A DNA stretch of 56,038 nucleotides from Pseudomonadota bacterium (GTDB lineage Bacteria; Pseudomonadota; Alphaproteobacteria; Sphingomonadales; SMXR01): contig JACZSK010000009.1 of assembly GCA_022574255.1 (NCBI GenBank), forward strand, positions 1 through 56,038, read 5' to 3'. The notes below the pieces were generated by a model, which worked only from the letters and a program-made list of their open reading frames with translations, made no database searches and was not told the DNA's origin. Of this stretch, positions 17,688 through 25,653 are shown one piece after another. The translations under genes and the position numbers were made by a program. How positions within the stretch are numbered: the first letter of the stretch is position 1; each line of letters begins with the position of its first letter.

Positions 17688-18292
17688 TGGCGCGGGTCAC
17701 TCGTCTGGCGCGGGCGCGGAAGTGGGCCTGGCGCGGTCTTCTTCTCAGCCTGGCGCTGTTTGGCTTTGGCCAGATTGGCAGCGGGCTTTACATCCACGCC
17801 AAGGCCGCCTTCGCCCAGGAATTGCTGGAGAGAGCCTGGGGTGAGACGCTGGAGGGCGGTGCGTCGCACAAGGCCTGGTCATGGGCCGATACCTGGCCGG
17901 TGGCGCGGCTTGTTTTCCCCGGCCATGATGTTGATCTGGTGGTGCTGGAAGGGGCCAGCGGCGAGGCCCTGGCTTTCGGTCCGGGGCGCATGCCCGCTTT
18001 TGCGCGGCTGGGCAGGCCCGGCACGGCGATTATCGCGGCCCATCGCGATACACATTTCCGTTTCCTGGAAAAAGTGCAGACCGGCGACGCGTTCTGGATC
18101 GAGACCGCGGATGGCAAGCGCCATCACTACGTGGTCATCGATACGGTGGTGCTTGATTCGCGCAGTGCCTCGATCAGCGACGACCCGTCCGGCTCGACCC
18201 TGGTGCTGCTCACCTGCTATCCTTTCGATACGCTCTCGGTTGGCGGGCCACTGCGTTACCTGGTCTTTGCCGAGGGTGCGGGCAGCGTCTGA
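17687..18292 (+). CDS. Class GN sortase
   Basis: This is a 201-residue sortase of the gram-negative (GN, TIGR03784) type. An N-terminal transmembrane anchor lies near residues 12-35. The catalytic histidine is in AAHRDTHFRF, the cysteine in VLLTCYPFD and the arginine in GPLRYLVF; all three are intact. Such enzymes act at the cell envelope, usually on one dedicated VIT/vWA substrate encoded next door. Here that neighbour is reduced to a 98-codon remnant, so the enzyme may be orphaned or use a substrate elsewhere in the genome. The ATG overlaps the upstream stop, and ccmA follows after 46 bp. Confidence 0.93.
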   Translation: MARVTRLARARKWAWRGLLLSLALFGFGQIGSGLYIHAKAAFAQELLERAWGETLEGGASHKAWSWADTWPVARLVFPGHDVDLVVLEGASGEALAFGPGRMPAFARLGRPGTAIIAAHRDTHFRFLEKVQTGDAFWIETADGKRHHYVVIDTVVLDSRSASISDDPSGSTLVLLTCYPFDTLSVGGPLRYLVFAEGAGSV

Positions 18293-18338
18293 GCCCTCAG
18301 AGGTTGCCCCGAATTTGCCTATCCCGTACCCTGCCGCC

Positions 18339-19007
18339 ATGGCAGCAGAGCAAGCACAAATGGAGGCGCACAAGCTCACCCTCCAAGGGCGGGGGCTGGC
18401 CTGCGTCCGCTCGGGCCGACCTGTTTTCTCGGGGCTGGATTTCTCGCTTCACAGCGGCCAGGCACTGGTGCTCAGGGGGCCAAACGGCAGCGGCAAATCG
18501 ACCCTCCTGCGTCTGGTGGCCGGGCTGCTGGTGCCGGCTGCGGGCAGCATCCTCTGGTCGGATGCTTCCATCGCGGAAGATCCGGACGAATATCGCGCCA
18601 ATATCCATTATCTGGGTCACCAGACCGGCCTGAAGACAGCGCTTACGGTGGCCGAAAACATCGCCTTCTGGGCGCAGCTCTACGGGGTGGAGGCGGCGGT
18701 GGAGGAATCCTGCGCCCGCCTTGGTCTGGCCCGGATTGCCGATCTGCCTGTCAAATACCTGTCCCAGGGTCAACAGCGCCGCACGGCGCTGGCGCGGCTG
18801 GTGGCCATGCCGCTGCCATTGTGGCTGCTGGACGAGCCCAATGTTGGTCTGGACGACTTTTCCAACAAGGTTCTTCAGGATTTAATGGCCGAGCATCTGG
18901 CCTCCGGCGGCATGATCATGGCCGCCACCCATACTGAGTTGGGCATCGCCCATGCGGCGGTCCTGAACCTTCCGGGCGGGTCAATGCAAAATTCGGGAGC
19001 CCGGTGA
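18339..19007 (+). CDS. ccmA: Heme exporter ATP-binding protein CcmA
   Basis: This is the ATPase subunit (about 222 residues) of the CcmABCD complex that releases heme-loaded CcmE during cytochrome c maturation. Motifs are Walker A GPNGSGKSTLLRL, the signature region YLSQGQQRRTALARL and Walker B LWLLDEPNVGLD. The ORF track merges it with an upstream shadow frame; real starts are the ATG at 18339 or the one at 18360 (MEAHKL), and neither has a strong ribosome binding site. It opens the ccm operon directly behind the sortase gene, and the stop abuts the ccmB start. Confidence 0.92.
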   Translation: MAAEQAQMEAHKLTLQGRGLACVRSGRPVFSGLDFSLHSGQALVLRGPNGSGKSTLLRLVAGLLVPAAGSILWSDASIAEDPDEYRANIHYLGHQTGLKTALTVAENIAFWAQLYGVEAAVEESCARLGLARIADLPVKYLSQGQQRRTALARLVAMPLPLWLLDEPNVGLDDFSNKVLQDLMAEHLASGGMIMAATHTELGIAHAAVLNLPGGSMQNSGAR

Positions 19008-19670
19008 ATGGCTTTCTTTGCCCTCATTGGCCGCGAAGTGCGTCTTGCCTGGCGGCAGGGAAATTCCAGCGCCATGGCGGTGACGTTTTTTCTCGTCGCC
19101 GTAACGCTGTTCCCCCTGGGCATCGGGCCTGAATTAAGCGTGCTGGCGCGAATCAGCGCCGGCGTCATCTGGGTGGCGGCATTGCTTTCGGCGCTCTTGA
19201 CCCTCGACCGTTTGTTTCAGCAAGACTTCGAGGACGGCTCGCTGGACCTGCTGGCTTTGGCGCCCATGCCCATGGAATTGATCGTGCTGGCGAAAAGCAT
19301 TGCCCACTGGCTGACCACCGGATTGCCGCTGGTTGTCGCCGCGCCCCTGCTGGCGGTGCTGTTGAATATGGACAGCGGCGGGCTGGGCATTCTGATGCTC
19401 TCGCTGGCCATCGGCACACCGGCGCTCAGCCTGACCGGGGCCATCGGCGCGGCGCTCACGGTCACCGTGCGGCGCGGCGGCGTGCTCATGCCGCTGCTGA
19501 TTTTGCCGCTCTATGTGCCGACGTTGATATTTGGCGTTGGTGCTGTCGATGCCGTGTTGAACAATATTGTCGCCGGCCCCAATCTCCTGTATCTGGGGGC
19601 GCTGTCGCTGGTGGCCCTGGCGTTGGCGCCATTTGCCGCTGCCGCGGCAATCAGGCTGGCGCTGGAGTAG
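19008..19670 (+). CDS. ccmB: Heme exporter membrane protein CcmB
   Basis: This 220-residue membrane protein has six hydrophobic segments, the expected size and layout of CcmB. Family-like parts are the start FALIGREVRLAWRQG, LDRLFQQDFEDGSLDLL after the second helix, and LLILPLYVPTLIFG in the C-terminal half. With CcmA it forms the ABC part of the heme-handling complex. The ATG follows the ccmA stop with no gap. The 97 bp before ccmC hold no gene. Confidence 0.93.
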   Translation: MAFFALIGREVRLAWRQGNSSAMAVTFFLVAVTLFPLGIGPELSVLARISAGVIWVAALLSALLTLDRLFQQDFEDGSLDLLALAPMPMELIVLAKSIAHWLTTGLPLVVAAPLLAVLLNMDSGGLGILMLSLAIGTPALSLTGAIGAALTVTVRRGGVLMPLLILPLYVPTLIFGVGAVDAVLNNIVAGPNLLYLGALSLVALALAPFAAAAAIRLALE

Positions 19671-19767
19671 TTTCACGATTTGATGAATAGTCCGGCGTTC
19701 GGGTTATATGCGACATTAGGGCGCAGACGCACCACTTGAAAAGAACAGGATCAGGATTAATTCAACC

Positions 19768-20565
19768 ATGATGCACAGGTTCGCCAACCCCACCCGCTTC
19801 GTGCGGCTCGCCGACAGAATGCTGCCCTGGCTCTTTATAGTGACCCTGGGGTCGTTCGCCGTGGGCCTCTATATGGCGCTGATCACCTCGCCGCCCGATT
19901 ATCAGCAGGGCGACAGTGTGCGCATCATGTATGTCCATGCGCCCAGCGCCTGGATGGGCCTGTTCGGTTACATGGTGCTGGCGGGCGCCAGCTTTGCCTC
20001 GCTGGTCTGGCGCCACCCGCTGGCCGATGCTGCCGCCAAAGCCTCAGCCCCCATCGGGGCCGCCTTCACCGGGCTGGCGCTGCTCACCGGCTCGCTCTGG
20101 GGCCAGCCCATGTGGGGCACCTGGTGGGTGTGGGACGCGCGGCTCACCTCCATGCTGGTGCTGTTCTTCCTCTATCTCGGCTATATGGCGCTGTGGTCGG
20201 CCATTGAAGACCGGCAGAAGGCCTCAAAGGCTGCGGCTATCCTGGCACTGGTCGGCGCCATCAACGTGCCTATTATCAAATTTTCCGTCGACTGGTGGAA
20301 CACCCTGCACCAACCGGCCAGCATCATGCGCCAGGGCGGCCCGTCGATGGACAGCGCCATGCTCTGGCCGCTGGGCATCATGTTCGTCGCGTTCAACGCT
20401 TACTATGCAATGGTTTTGATGTGGCGCATCAAGGCGGAGCTGGCGGCGCGGAAGATCGAGACATTGCGTTATAATCAGGCGGCGCGGCAAGAGGGGCCGG
20501 CTGCGCGGCAAGAGGGGCCGGCTGCCCGCCAAGAAGGACAGGCCGTGCTTGAGGAGGGATCATGA
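19768..20565 (+). CDS. ccmC: Heme exporter protein CcmC, with repetitive C-terminal tail
   Basis: This is a 265-residue integral membrane protein of the heme-handling family. The tryptophan-rich motif WGTWWVWDARLTS, flanked by histidine-bearing periplasmic loops (YVHAPSAWMG, WWNTLHQPASI), marks the site where heme is presented to CcmE. The family core ends near residue 235. The last 30 residues are three near-identical copies of AARQEGP, encoded by a 21-bp tandem repeat, which is not a usual CcmC feature. The start MMHRFANPTRF has two adjacent ATGs. The stop overlaps the ccmD start by 4 bp. Confidence 0.93.
   Translation: MMHRFANPTRFVRLADRMLPWLFIVTLGSFAVGLYMALITSPPDYQQGDSVRIMYVHAPSAWMGLFGYMVLAGASFASLVWRHPLADAAAKASAPIGAAFTGLALLTGSLWGQPMWGTWWVWDARLTSMLVLFFLYLGYMALWSAIEDRQKASKAAAILALVGAINVPIIKFSVDWWNTLHQPASIMRQGGPSMDSAMLWPLGIMFVAFNAYYAMVLMWRIKAELAARKIETLRYNQAARQEGPAARQEGPAARQEGQAVLEEGS
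20479..20541 (+). repeat. 21-bp tandem repeat (three copies) in the ccmC tail
   Basis: The unit gcggcgcggcaagaggggcc(g) is repeated three times; the second copy is nearly exact and the third has diverged. It encodes AARQEGP, AARQEGP and AARQEGQ in the cytoplasmic C-terminus of CcmC. It is coding, not an array. Confidence 0.85.
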
Positions 20566-20732
20566 GCGAATTTTTGCATATGGGCGGTTACGCCGTCTTC
20601 GTCTGGCCGGCTTATGTGGCGGTGATGGGGGTGGTCGTCATCCTGGGTATTCAGAGTTGGCGCAGCCAAAAAACGCTGACCGCCGAAGCCGCGCGGTTGA
20701 AGCAGACAATGGGCGAAGAGGAACAGCACTGA
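20562..20732 (+). CDS. ccmD: Heme exporter protein CcmD
   Basis: This 56-residue protein is too short for the ORF track. It begins MSEFLHMGGYAVFVWPAY and has a single transmembrane helix, followed by a charged tail with SWRSQKTLTAEAARLKQ. This is the classic CcmD layout (aromatic-rich start, one helix, basic/helical end). CcmD stabilises the CcmABC complex and is needed for release of holo-CcmE. The start sits in an ATGA overlap with ccmC and the stop overlaps the ccmE ATG, which together fix both ends. Confidence 0.93.
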   Translation: MSEFLHMGGYAVFVWPAYVAVMGVVVILGIQSWRSQKTLTAEAARLKQTMGEEEQH

Positions 20733-21220
20733 TGCCGCTGGTTACCAAGGGACCGAAACCTTCGCAGCGCAAGCGCCGCAGGCTGGTCATGATCTTGTCG
20801 GCAATGGCGGTTCTGGCGCTGGCCGCCGGGCTGGTGCTGCGCGCTCTGAACGACAATCTGGTATTTTTCATGGCGCCCAGCGACATTCAGGCTGGCAAGA
20901 TCGAGCCGGGCCGGCAGTTTCGCCTCGGCGGGCTGGTGGCAGAGAACAGCGTTACCAAGGCCGCCGACGGGCTGACCATTCAGTTCATTGTCACCGATCT
21001 GGTGAACGAAACCCCGGTGCGTTTCAGGGGCCTCCTGCCCGACCTTTTTCGTGAAGGGCAAGGGGTGATTGCCGAGGGCCGGCTTGATGAGAGCGGTACT
21101 TTCGTTGCCACTTCGGTATTGGCCAAGCATGACGAGAAATACATGCCGCCTGAAGTGGCTGAGGCCCTGCGGAAATCCGGTAAGTGGGAAGAAGGCAGCG
21201 CCGGGGGGGATTCCCCCTGA
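20732..21220 (+). CDS. ccmE: Cytochrome c maturation heme chaperone CcmE
   Basis: This is a 162-residue periplasmic heme chaperone with an N-terminal signal anchor (basic KRRRLVMIL followed by a helix) and an OB-fold domain. The heme-binding histidine is in the conserved VLAKHDEKYMPP motif near residue 135. It takes heme from CcmC and delivers it to the CcmF/H ligase. I chose MPLVTKG at 20732, in TGATG overlap with ccmD; the longer ORF in the track is a ccmD shadow. The end overlaps the ccmF start by one base. Confidence 0.95.
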   Translation: MPLVTKGPKPSQRKRRRLVMILSAMAVLALAAGLVLRALNDNLVFFMAPSDIQAGKIEPGRQFRLGGLVAENSVTKAADGLTIQFIVTDLVNETPVRFRGLLPDLFREGQGVIAEGRLDESGTFVATSVLAKHDEKYMPPEVAEALRKSGKWEEGSAGGDSP

Positions 21221-23214
21221 TGCTGGGTTCGGTCCCTGAAATTGGCCATTATGCCCTGACCCTGGCGCTGGGCATGGCCATCCTGGCTGCCAGCCTGCCC
21301 ATGATCGGTGCGGCCCGCGGCGACCGGCGGCTGATCGCACTGTCCGGCCCGCTGACCTTCGGCCAGCTTTTTTTCATCGGCATCGCCTTTGCCAGCCTGA
21401 CTTATTCCTTCGTGGTCTCGGACTTCTCGGTCCTCACCGTGGCCATGAATTCCCACAGCGCCAAACCGATGCTTTACAAAATATCCGGAGTCTGGGGGAA
21501 TCACGAAGGTTCGCTGTTGCTCTGGGCGTTCATACTGGCGCTCTTCGCCTCTGCGGTGGCGCTTTTTGGCAGCGGTCTGCCGGCCGCATTTCGCGCCCGG
21601 GTGCTCAGCGTGCAGGCCGCCATCGGCGTCGGCTTCCTCCTGTTTATGCTGCTCACCTCCAACCCCTTTGACCGCCTCGACCCGCCGCCCCTTGACGGCA
21701 ATGGCCTCAATCCCCTGTTGCAGGACCCCGGCCTCGCCTTCCATCCGCCTATTCTCTATCTCGGCTATGTCGGCTTTTCCATCGCCTTCTCCTTCGCCAT
21801 CGCCGCCCTTATCGAGGGCAAGGTGACCCCCGCCTGGGCGCGCTGGGTGCGTCCCTGGACGCTGACCGCCTGGTCTTTCCTGACCGCCGGCATCGCGCTT
21901 GGCTCCTGGTGGGCCTATTACGAACTGGGCTGGGGCGGCTGGTGGTTCTGGGATCCGGTCGAGAACGCATCTTTTATGCCGTGGCTGGCGGGAACCGCCT
22001 TGCTGCATTCGGTGCTGGTGGTGGAAAAGCGCGGGGCGATGAAATCCTGGACCATTTTACTGGCGATCATGGCCTTTTCGCTGAGCCTCCTTGGCACCTT
22101 TCTGGTGCGATCGGGCGTGTTGACATCGGTGCATGCTTTTGCCGTTGATCCGGCGCGCGGCGTGTTCATCCTGGGATTCCTGGCGCTGGTCATAGGCGGC
22201 TCGCTGACCCTTTTTGCCATGCGCGCCCACAAGCTGCAGCCGGGCGGATTCTTCCAGCCCATAAGCCGCGAGGGCGCCCTGGTTTTCAATAACCTGATTC
22301 TGGTCACCGCCGTGGCGACGGTCTTTTTCGGCACCCTCTACCCGCTTTTTCTCGACGCACTGACCGGAGAGAAAATCTCGGTCGGAGCACCTTATTTCAA
22401 GGCAACCTTCGTGCCCCTGATGATGCCGCTGATCCTGGCCATGGCCATAGGCCCGATGATGGCCTGGAAGCGGGCCGATCTGGCAGGGGTTCTGGGACGT
22501 CTGAAGCTGGCCGCCGGACTGACCTTTATTGTTGTCATCATCGCCGCCTGGCAGGTGACCGGTGGGATGACAATGGCCCTGGTCGGGGTGGCGCTGGGCA
22601 CCTGGCTGGCCGCCGGCGTGATTGGCGATCTGGCGGGAAGGATCAAGCTGTTCCGCGTGCCATTGGGCACCAGTCTCAGGCGGGCTGTCGGCCTGCCGCG
22701 CAACCAGTGGGGCGTAACGCTGGCGCATCTGGGCATGGCGGTCGCCATCCTTGGCATGACCGGCGCCGAGAGCTGGACCACCGAGCGGCTGGTGGTGGTG
22801 CGGGAGGGCGAGGTGGTGGAACTGGCCGGATATGAATTCCGCTTCGATGGCGCCGAGCCGGTGGCCGGGCCAAATTATACAGCGCTGCGCGGGCATTTCA
22901 GCGTTTTCCGCGATGGCGAGCTGGTCACCCGACTGGCGCCGGAGGATCGCACCTACGCCAACCCGCGCATGCAGACCACGGAAGCCGCAATCCATTCGCT
23001 TTTTCTCGGCGACCTCTATGCAGTGATTGGCGATCCTGATGGGTCCGGCGGCTGGTCGGCCAGGCTCTACATAAAGCCGCTGGTCAGCTGGATGTGGGCG
23101 GGCGCCGGGCTCATGGTCTTTGGCGGCATGCTCTCGATTTCGGCGCGGCGTGTGCGCCGCAAGCACAGTGTAAGAGCAGGCCAGCCAAGCCCATCTGCCC
23201 AAGCAGCGGAATAG
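21220..23214 (+). CDS. ccmF: Cytochrome c heme lyase subunit CcmF
   Basis: This is a large polytopic membrane protein of 664 residues with about 14 hydrophobic segments. The heme-binding WWD motif is visible as WGGWWFWDPVENASFMPWL. Other family marks are the early SHSAKPMLYKISGVWGNHEGS and LTSVHAFAVDPARG. CcmF is the core of the heme ligase that attaches heme to apocytochrome CXXCH sites. The start MLGSVPEIGH at 21220 lies in a TGATG overlap with ccmE, while the ORF track starts 12 codons earlier. The end of the protein has a last helix and a soluble basic tail, as usual. Confidence 0.95.
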   Translation: MLGSVPEIGHYALTLALGMAILAASLPMIGAARGDRRLIALSGPLTFGQLFFIGIAFASLTYSFVVSDFSVLTVAMNSHSAKPMLYKISGVWGNHEGSLLLWAFILALFASAVALFGSGLPAAFRARVLSVQAAIGVGFLLFMLLTSNPFDRLDPPPLDGNGLNPLLQDPGLAFHPPILYLGYVGFSIAFSFAIAALIEGKVTPAWARWVRPWTLTAWSFLTAGIALGSWWAYYELGWGGWWFWDPVENASFMPWLAGTALLHSVLVVEKRGAMKSWTILLAIMAFSLSLLGTFLVRSGVLTSVHAFAVDPARGVFILGFLALVIGGSLTLFAMRAHKLQPGGFFQPISREGALVFNNLILVTAVATVFFGTLYPLFLDALTGEKISVGAPYFKATFVPLMMPLILAMAIGPMMAWKRADLAGVLGRLKLAAGLTFIVVIIAAWQVTGGMTMALVGVALGTWLAAGVIGDLAGRIKLFRVPLGTSLRRAVGLPRNQWGVTLAHLGMAVAILGMTGAESWTTERLVVVREGEVVELAGYEFRFDGAEPVAGPNYTALRGHFSVFRDGELVTRLAPEDRTYANPRMQTTEAAIHSLFLGDLYAVIGDPDGSGGWSARLYIKPLVSWMWAGAGLMVFGGMLSISARRVRRKHSVRAGQPSPSAQAAE

Positions 23215-23229
23215 GAACAGGACTTGGCA

Positions 23230-23766
23230 ATGAAACCCGTTCATTTGCTGCCGCTGGGCCTGTTTGTGCTCATCGCCGCGGCGCTGGCGGTTGGGCTTAC
23301 ATTGAAGCCCCGCGATATTCCTTCGGCATTGATCGGCAAGCCGGTGCCGGCTTTTGCCCTGGCGCCGCTGCACGAGAGCGAAAGCCCCTTCACCGATGAA
23401 GACCTGAAAGACGGCAAGGCGCGGATCGTCAATGTCTGGGCCTCATGGTGCGTGCCCTGCGTCGCCGAGCATCCCATCCTTACCGACCTTACCGCCGCGG
23501 GGGTCAGCGTTTACGGCATCAACTACAAAGACAAGCCGGAGGACGCGCGGCTTTTTCTGCGACGCCTCGGTGACCCTTTCGCCAAAATAGGCGTTGATCC
23601 CGATGGGCGCACCAGCATCGAATGGGGCGTTTACGGCGTGCCCGAGACCTTCGTGGTCAGCGGCGACGGTGTGATCGTCTACAAGACGATTTCCGCCCTC
23701 ACCCGCGAGACGGTGAATTCGGAAATCCTGCCGCTGCTGAAGGAACTGAACGGGGGCGCTGAGTGA
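23230..23766 (+). CDS. ccmG: Thiol:disulfide interchange protein CcmG/DsbE
   Basis: This is a 178-residue membrane-anchored thioredoxin-like protein. A signal anchor (about residues 5-25) is followed by the redox site WASWCVPCVAEHP near residue 75 and the cis-proline segment VYGVPETFVV. CcmG reduces apocytochrome cysteines, or CcmH, before heme attachment. The ATG at 23230 is preferred over the TTG two codons upstream because of its spacing from aggaacagg. It overlaps ccmH by 4 bp. Confidence 0.94.
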   Translation: MKPVHLLPLGLFVLIAAALAVGLTLKPRDIPSALIGKPVPAFALAPLHESESPFTDEDLKDGKARIVNVWASWCVPCVAEHPILTDLTAAGVSVYGINYKDKPEDARLFLRRLGDPFAKIGVDPDGRTSIEWGVYGVPETFVVSGDGVIVYKTISALTRETVNSEILPLLKELNGGAE

Positions 23767-24245
23767 AATTATCTCTTCTCAGATCTTTGCTTCTTGTATT
23801 CAGCCTCTTTTTTTCAGGGCAGGCATTGGCCGTTGCCGTGGACGAAGAGGTTATCGCCGACCCGGCGCTGGAAACCCGGGCCCGGAACATCATGACCGGC
23901 ATCCGCTGTCTGGTCTGCCAGAATCAGTCGATCGAGGATTCCAATGCCGATCTGGCCCATGATCTGCGCCGCATTGTGCGCGAGCGGGTTGAGGCGGGCG
24001 ATGATGACGACCAGGTGCGGGCCTATCTGGTGGCGCGCTATGGCGACTGGGTGCTCCTGAGACCTCCCTTCAAGCCGCGCACGTTTTTTCTCTGGTTCGC
24101 GCCGCTGATTTTTCTCACTGGCGGCATCGTCGCACTTGTTTTCGCATTGAAACGGCGGCGGGATGCCCCGACCTCTCCTGAACCCCTGGACGCCGCCGAG
24201 CAGGAAAAACTGAAGAAGCTGCTTGAGGAAAGGCAAGGCGAATGA
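23763..24245 (+). CDS. ccmH: Cytochrome c-type biogenesis protein CcmH
   Basis: This is a 160-residue protein of the CcmH/CycL family. After a signal peptide, the redox motif RCLVCQNQSIEDSNA appears near residue 45, followed by the helical domain and a transmembrane helix near residues 105-125 with a charged cytoplasmic tail. It is part of the heme ligase and handles the apocytochrome thiols. The GTG start lies in a 4-bp overlap with ccmG, and the stop overlaps the next gene in an ATGA. Confidence 0.93.
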   Translation: MKLSLLRSLLLVFSLFFSGQALAVAVDEEVIADPALETRARNIMTGIRCLVCQNQSIEDSNADLAHDLRRIVRERVEAGDDDDQVRAYLVARYGDWVLLRPPFKPRTFFLWFAPLIFLTGGIVALVFALKRRRDAPTSPEPLDAAEQEKLKKLLEERQGE

Positions 24246-25108
24246 TCTGGGCGATTTATGCGGCGATGCTTCTTGTGGCCGGCGCGATTGTCCTGCTGCC
24301 GCTTTTTCGCGCCCGAAGCGCCGGGGATGAGAGCCAGGACGGCGAAAATCAGGGCGGCGAAGCCTTGGCGGTATATCGTCAGCAACTTGTTGAACTGGAG
24401 CGCGACCTGTCGTTGGGCCTGCTGAATGAAGAGGAAGCAGAAGCGGCGCGGCTGGAAATCCATCGCCGCATGCTGGCCGCTGCGGACGAAGGGGCGGGAA
24501 GCAGTGGCACGGGTCTTTCCCCAAAGGTTGCGGCTGCGGTTGCGCTGCTGGTATTGGCGGCGGCGACAGTCTTATATGCCGAGCGCGGTGAACCCGGCCT
24601 CGTCAGCCTGCCCCTCGGTCGCAGCGCCCAGGCCGACCCACAGGTCGATCTGGGGCCCGCCATGGGCCAGATCGAGACCCGCCTTGCGCAATTGGAAGCA
24701 AAACTGGCCACCGATCCCGACAATCTGGAGGGCTGGTCCATGCTGGGACGCAGCTACCGGGTTCTGGGGCGCACATATGCGGCGGCGGATGCCTACGGAC
24801 GCGCGGTGGCGCTTGCCCCCGGCAATGTTGAGCTGCGGCTCGTTCAGGCGGAATTGCTTGTTGAACTGCTGGATGGCCTGATCGGCCCGGCGGCCCGGCT
24901 GGTCTTCACACAAATCCAGGAGATCGACCCCGGCCATCCGGCGCCGCGCTTTTACCTCGGACTGGCCGCGTATCAGGACAACAACATCCGTGGGGCAATT
25001 GAAATCTGGCGGGGGCTGGAGCAGGACTCGCCCGCCGACGCGCCCTGGCTGCCGGCGCTCAGAGGCCGGATTGCCCGCGCCGAAGCCGATCTCGGGATTG
25101 GCCAATAG
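24242..25108 (+). CDS. ccmI: Cytochrome c maturation TPR protein CcmI
   Basis: This 288-residue protein has the CcmI layout. A first helix is at residues 2-20. A cytoplasmic loop with the leucine-zipper-like VYRQQLVELERDLSLGLL comes next, then a second helix near residues 97-115, and a periplasmic TPR domain with WSMLGRSYRVLGRTYAAADAYGRAV. CcmI binds apocytochrome C-termini and hands them to CcmF/H. It closes a complete ccmABCDEFGHI operon whose members overlap or abut nearly throughout. The only gap near 100 bp is the one between ccmB and ccmC. Confidence 0.92.
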   Translation: MIWAIYAAMLLVAGAIVLLPLFRARSAGDESQDGENQGGEALAVYRQQLVELERDLSLGLLNEEEAEAARLEIHRRMLAAADEGAGSSGTGLSPKVAAAVALLVLAAATVLYAERGEPGLVSLPLGRSAQADPQVDLGPAMGQIETRLAQLEAKLATDPDNLEGWSMLGRSYRVLGRTYAAADAYGRAVALAPGNVELRLVQAELLVELLDGLIGPAARLVFTQIQEIDPGHPAPRFYLGLAAYQDNNIRGAIEIWRGLEQDSPADAPWLPALRGRIARAEADLGIGQ

Positions 25109-25112
25109 CCCG

Positions 25113-25150
25113 TTTCCCGTGCCCGCTCACAATTTCCTGTGCCCGCTCAC
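25113..25150. repeat. Two direct copies of an 18-bp unit behind the ccm operon
   Basis: The unit tttcccgtgcccgctcac is repeated after 20 bp with one mismatch. No hairpin or terminator is evident. The rest of 25151-25321 is non-coding and more AT-rich, presumably the promoter region of the next gene. Confidence 0.6.
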
Positions 25151-25321
25151 GACAAGCTGACTGGACATCACCAGCGGCGCGCCTAAGTATCCTTGGTGAA
25201 GGTTGTGTTAACCGGCACTGTTAAAGTTTTGGTAAGACCATTGGCCTAGACCGGTTGATGGTATTTGGATTCCGAAGAACTCGGCCCAATGTAGGTTCAT
25301 ACGTCAAGGATTAGAGTTCTT

Positions 25322-25633
25322 ATGGAAATTCCTCCAAGTTCATCGCTGATCGCGGCCCTTTCGGAATTTACCGAAAGCCGCAGCACCACCGCAGCCACAG
25401 AGGCTCGCAAGCAGGAAAAAACCAGAGTTGAGGCGCAGGAGGCGCAGCGGGCAGATGATTCCGCTGCCACCGACCAGCGCGTCCAGGTCTCCAGCGAGCG
25501 CGAGCTTGAGGCGGCAAGGGACGCCGCCGCCCGCCAGGCAGATGAACAGGCGATCCTGCGCCGTGAAGCGCCGACCGCCGGTGTTGAAGAGCGCCACCAG
25601 CCGCCAGGCCAGATCATCGATATATCTGTGTGA
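25322..25633 (+). CDS. Small charged hypothetical protein
   Basis: This 103-residue protein belongs to no family I recognise. It is almost entirely hydrophilic, with alternating A, E, Q and R residues from about residue 25 to 85 that suggest a long helix or disordered segment, and it ends in a hydrophobic strand-like PGQIIDISV. There is no signal peptide or membrane segment. Its own AT-richer upstream region suggests independent transcription. The codon pattern is like its neighbours, which favours a real gene, but the opposite strand is also open over most of it. Confidence 0.55.
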   Translation: MEIPPSSSLIAALSEFTESRSTTAATEARKQEKTRVEAQEAQRADDSAATDQRVQVSSERELEAARDAAARQADEQAILRREAPTAGVEERHQPPGQIIDISV

Positions 25634-25653
25634 AATTCGCGGCCTGAAAAAGA

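Noticed and set aside
17760-19007. 415-codon ORF that would fuse a long N-terminus to CcmA
   Set aside because: The first 190 or so codons are an out-of-frame reading of the sortase gene; homology to CcmA begins only at the ATGs at 18339/18360.
20479-20541. Short tandem repeats considered as a CRISPR-like array
   Set aside because: The units are contiguous with no spacers and are read in frame as the CcmC tail.
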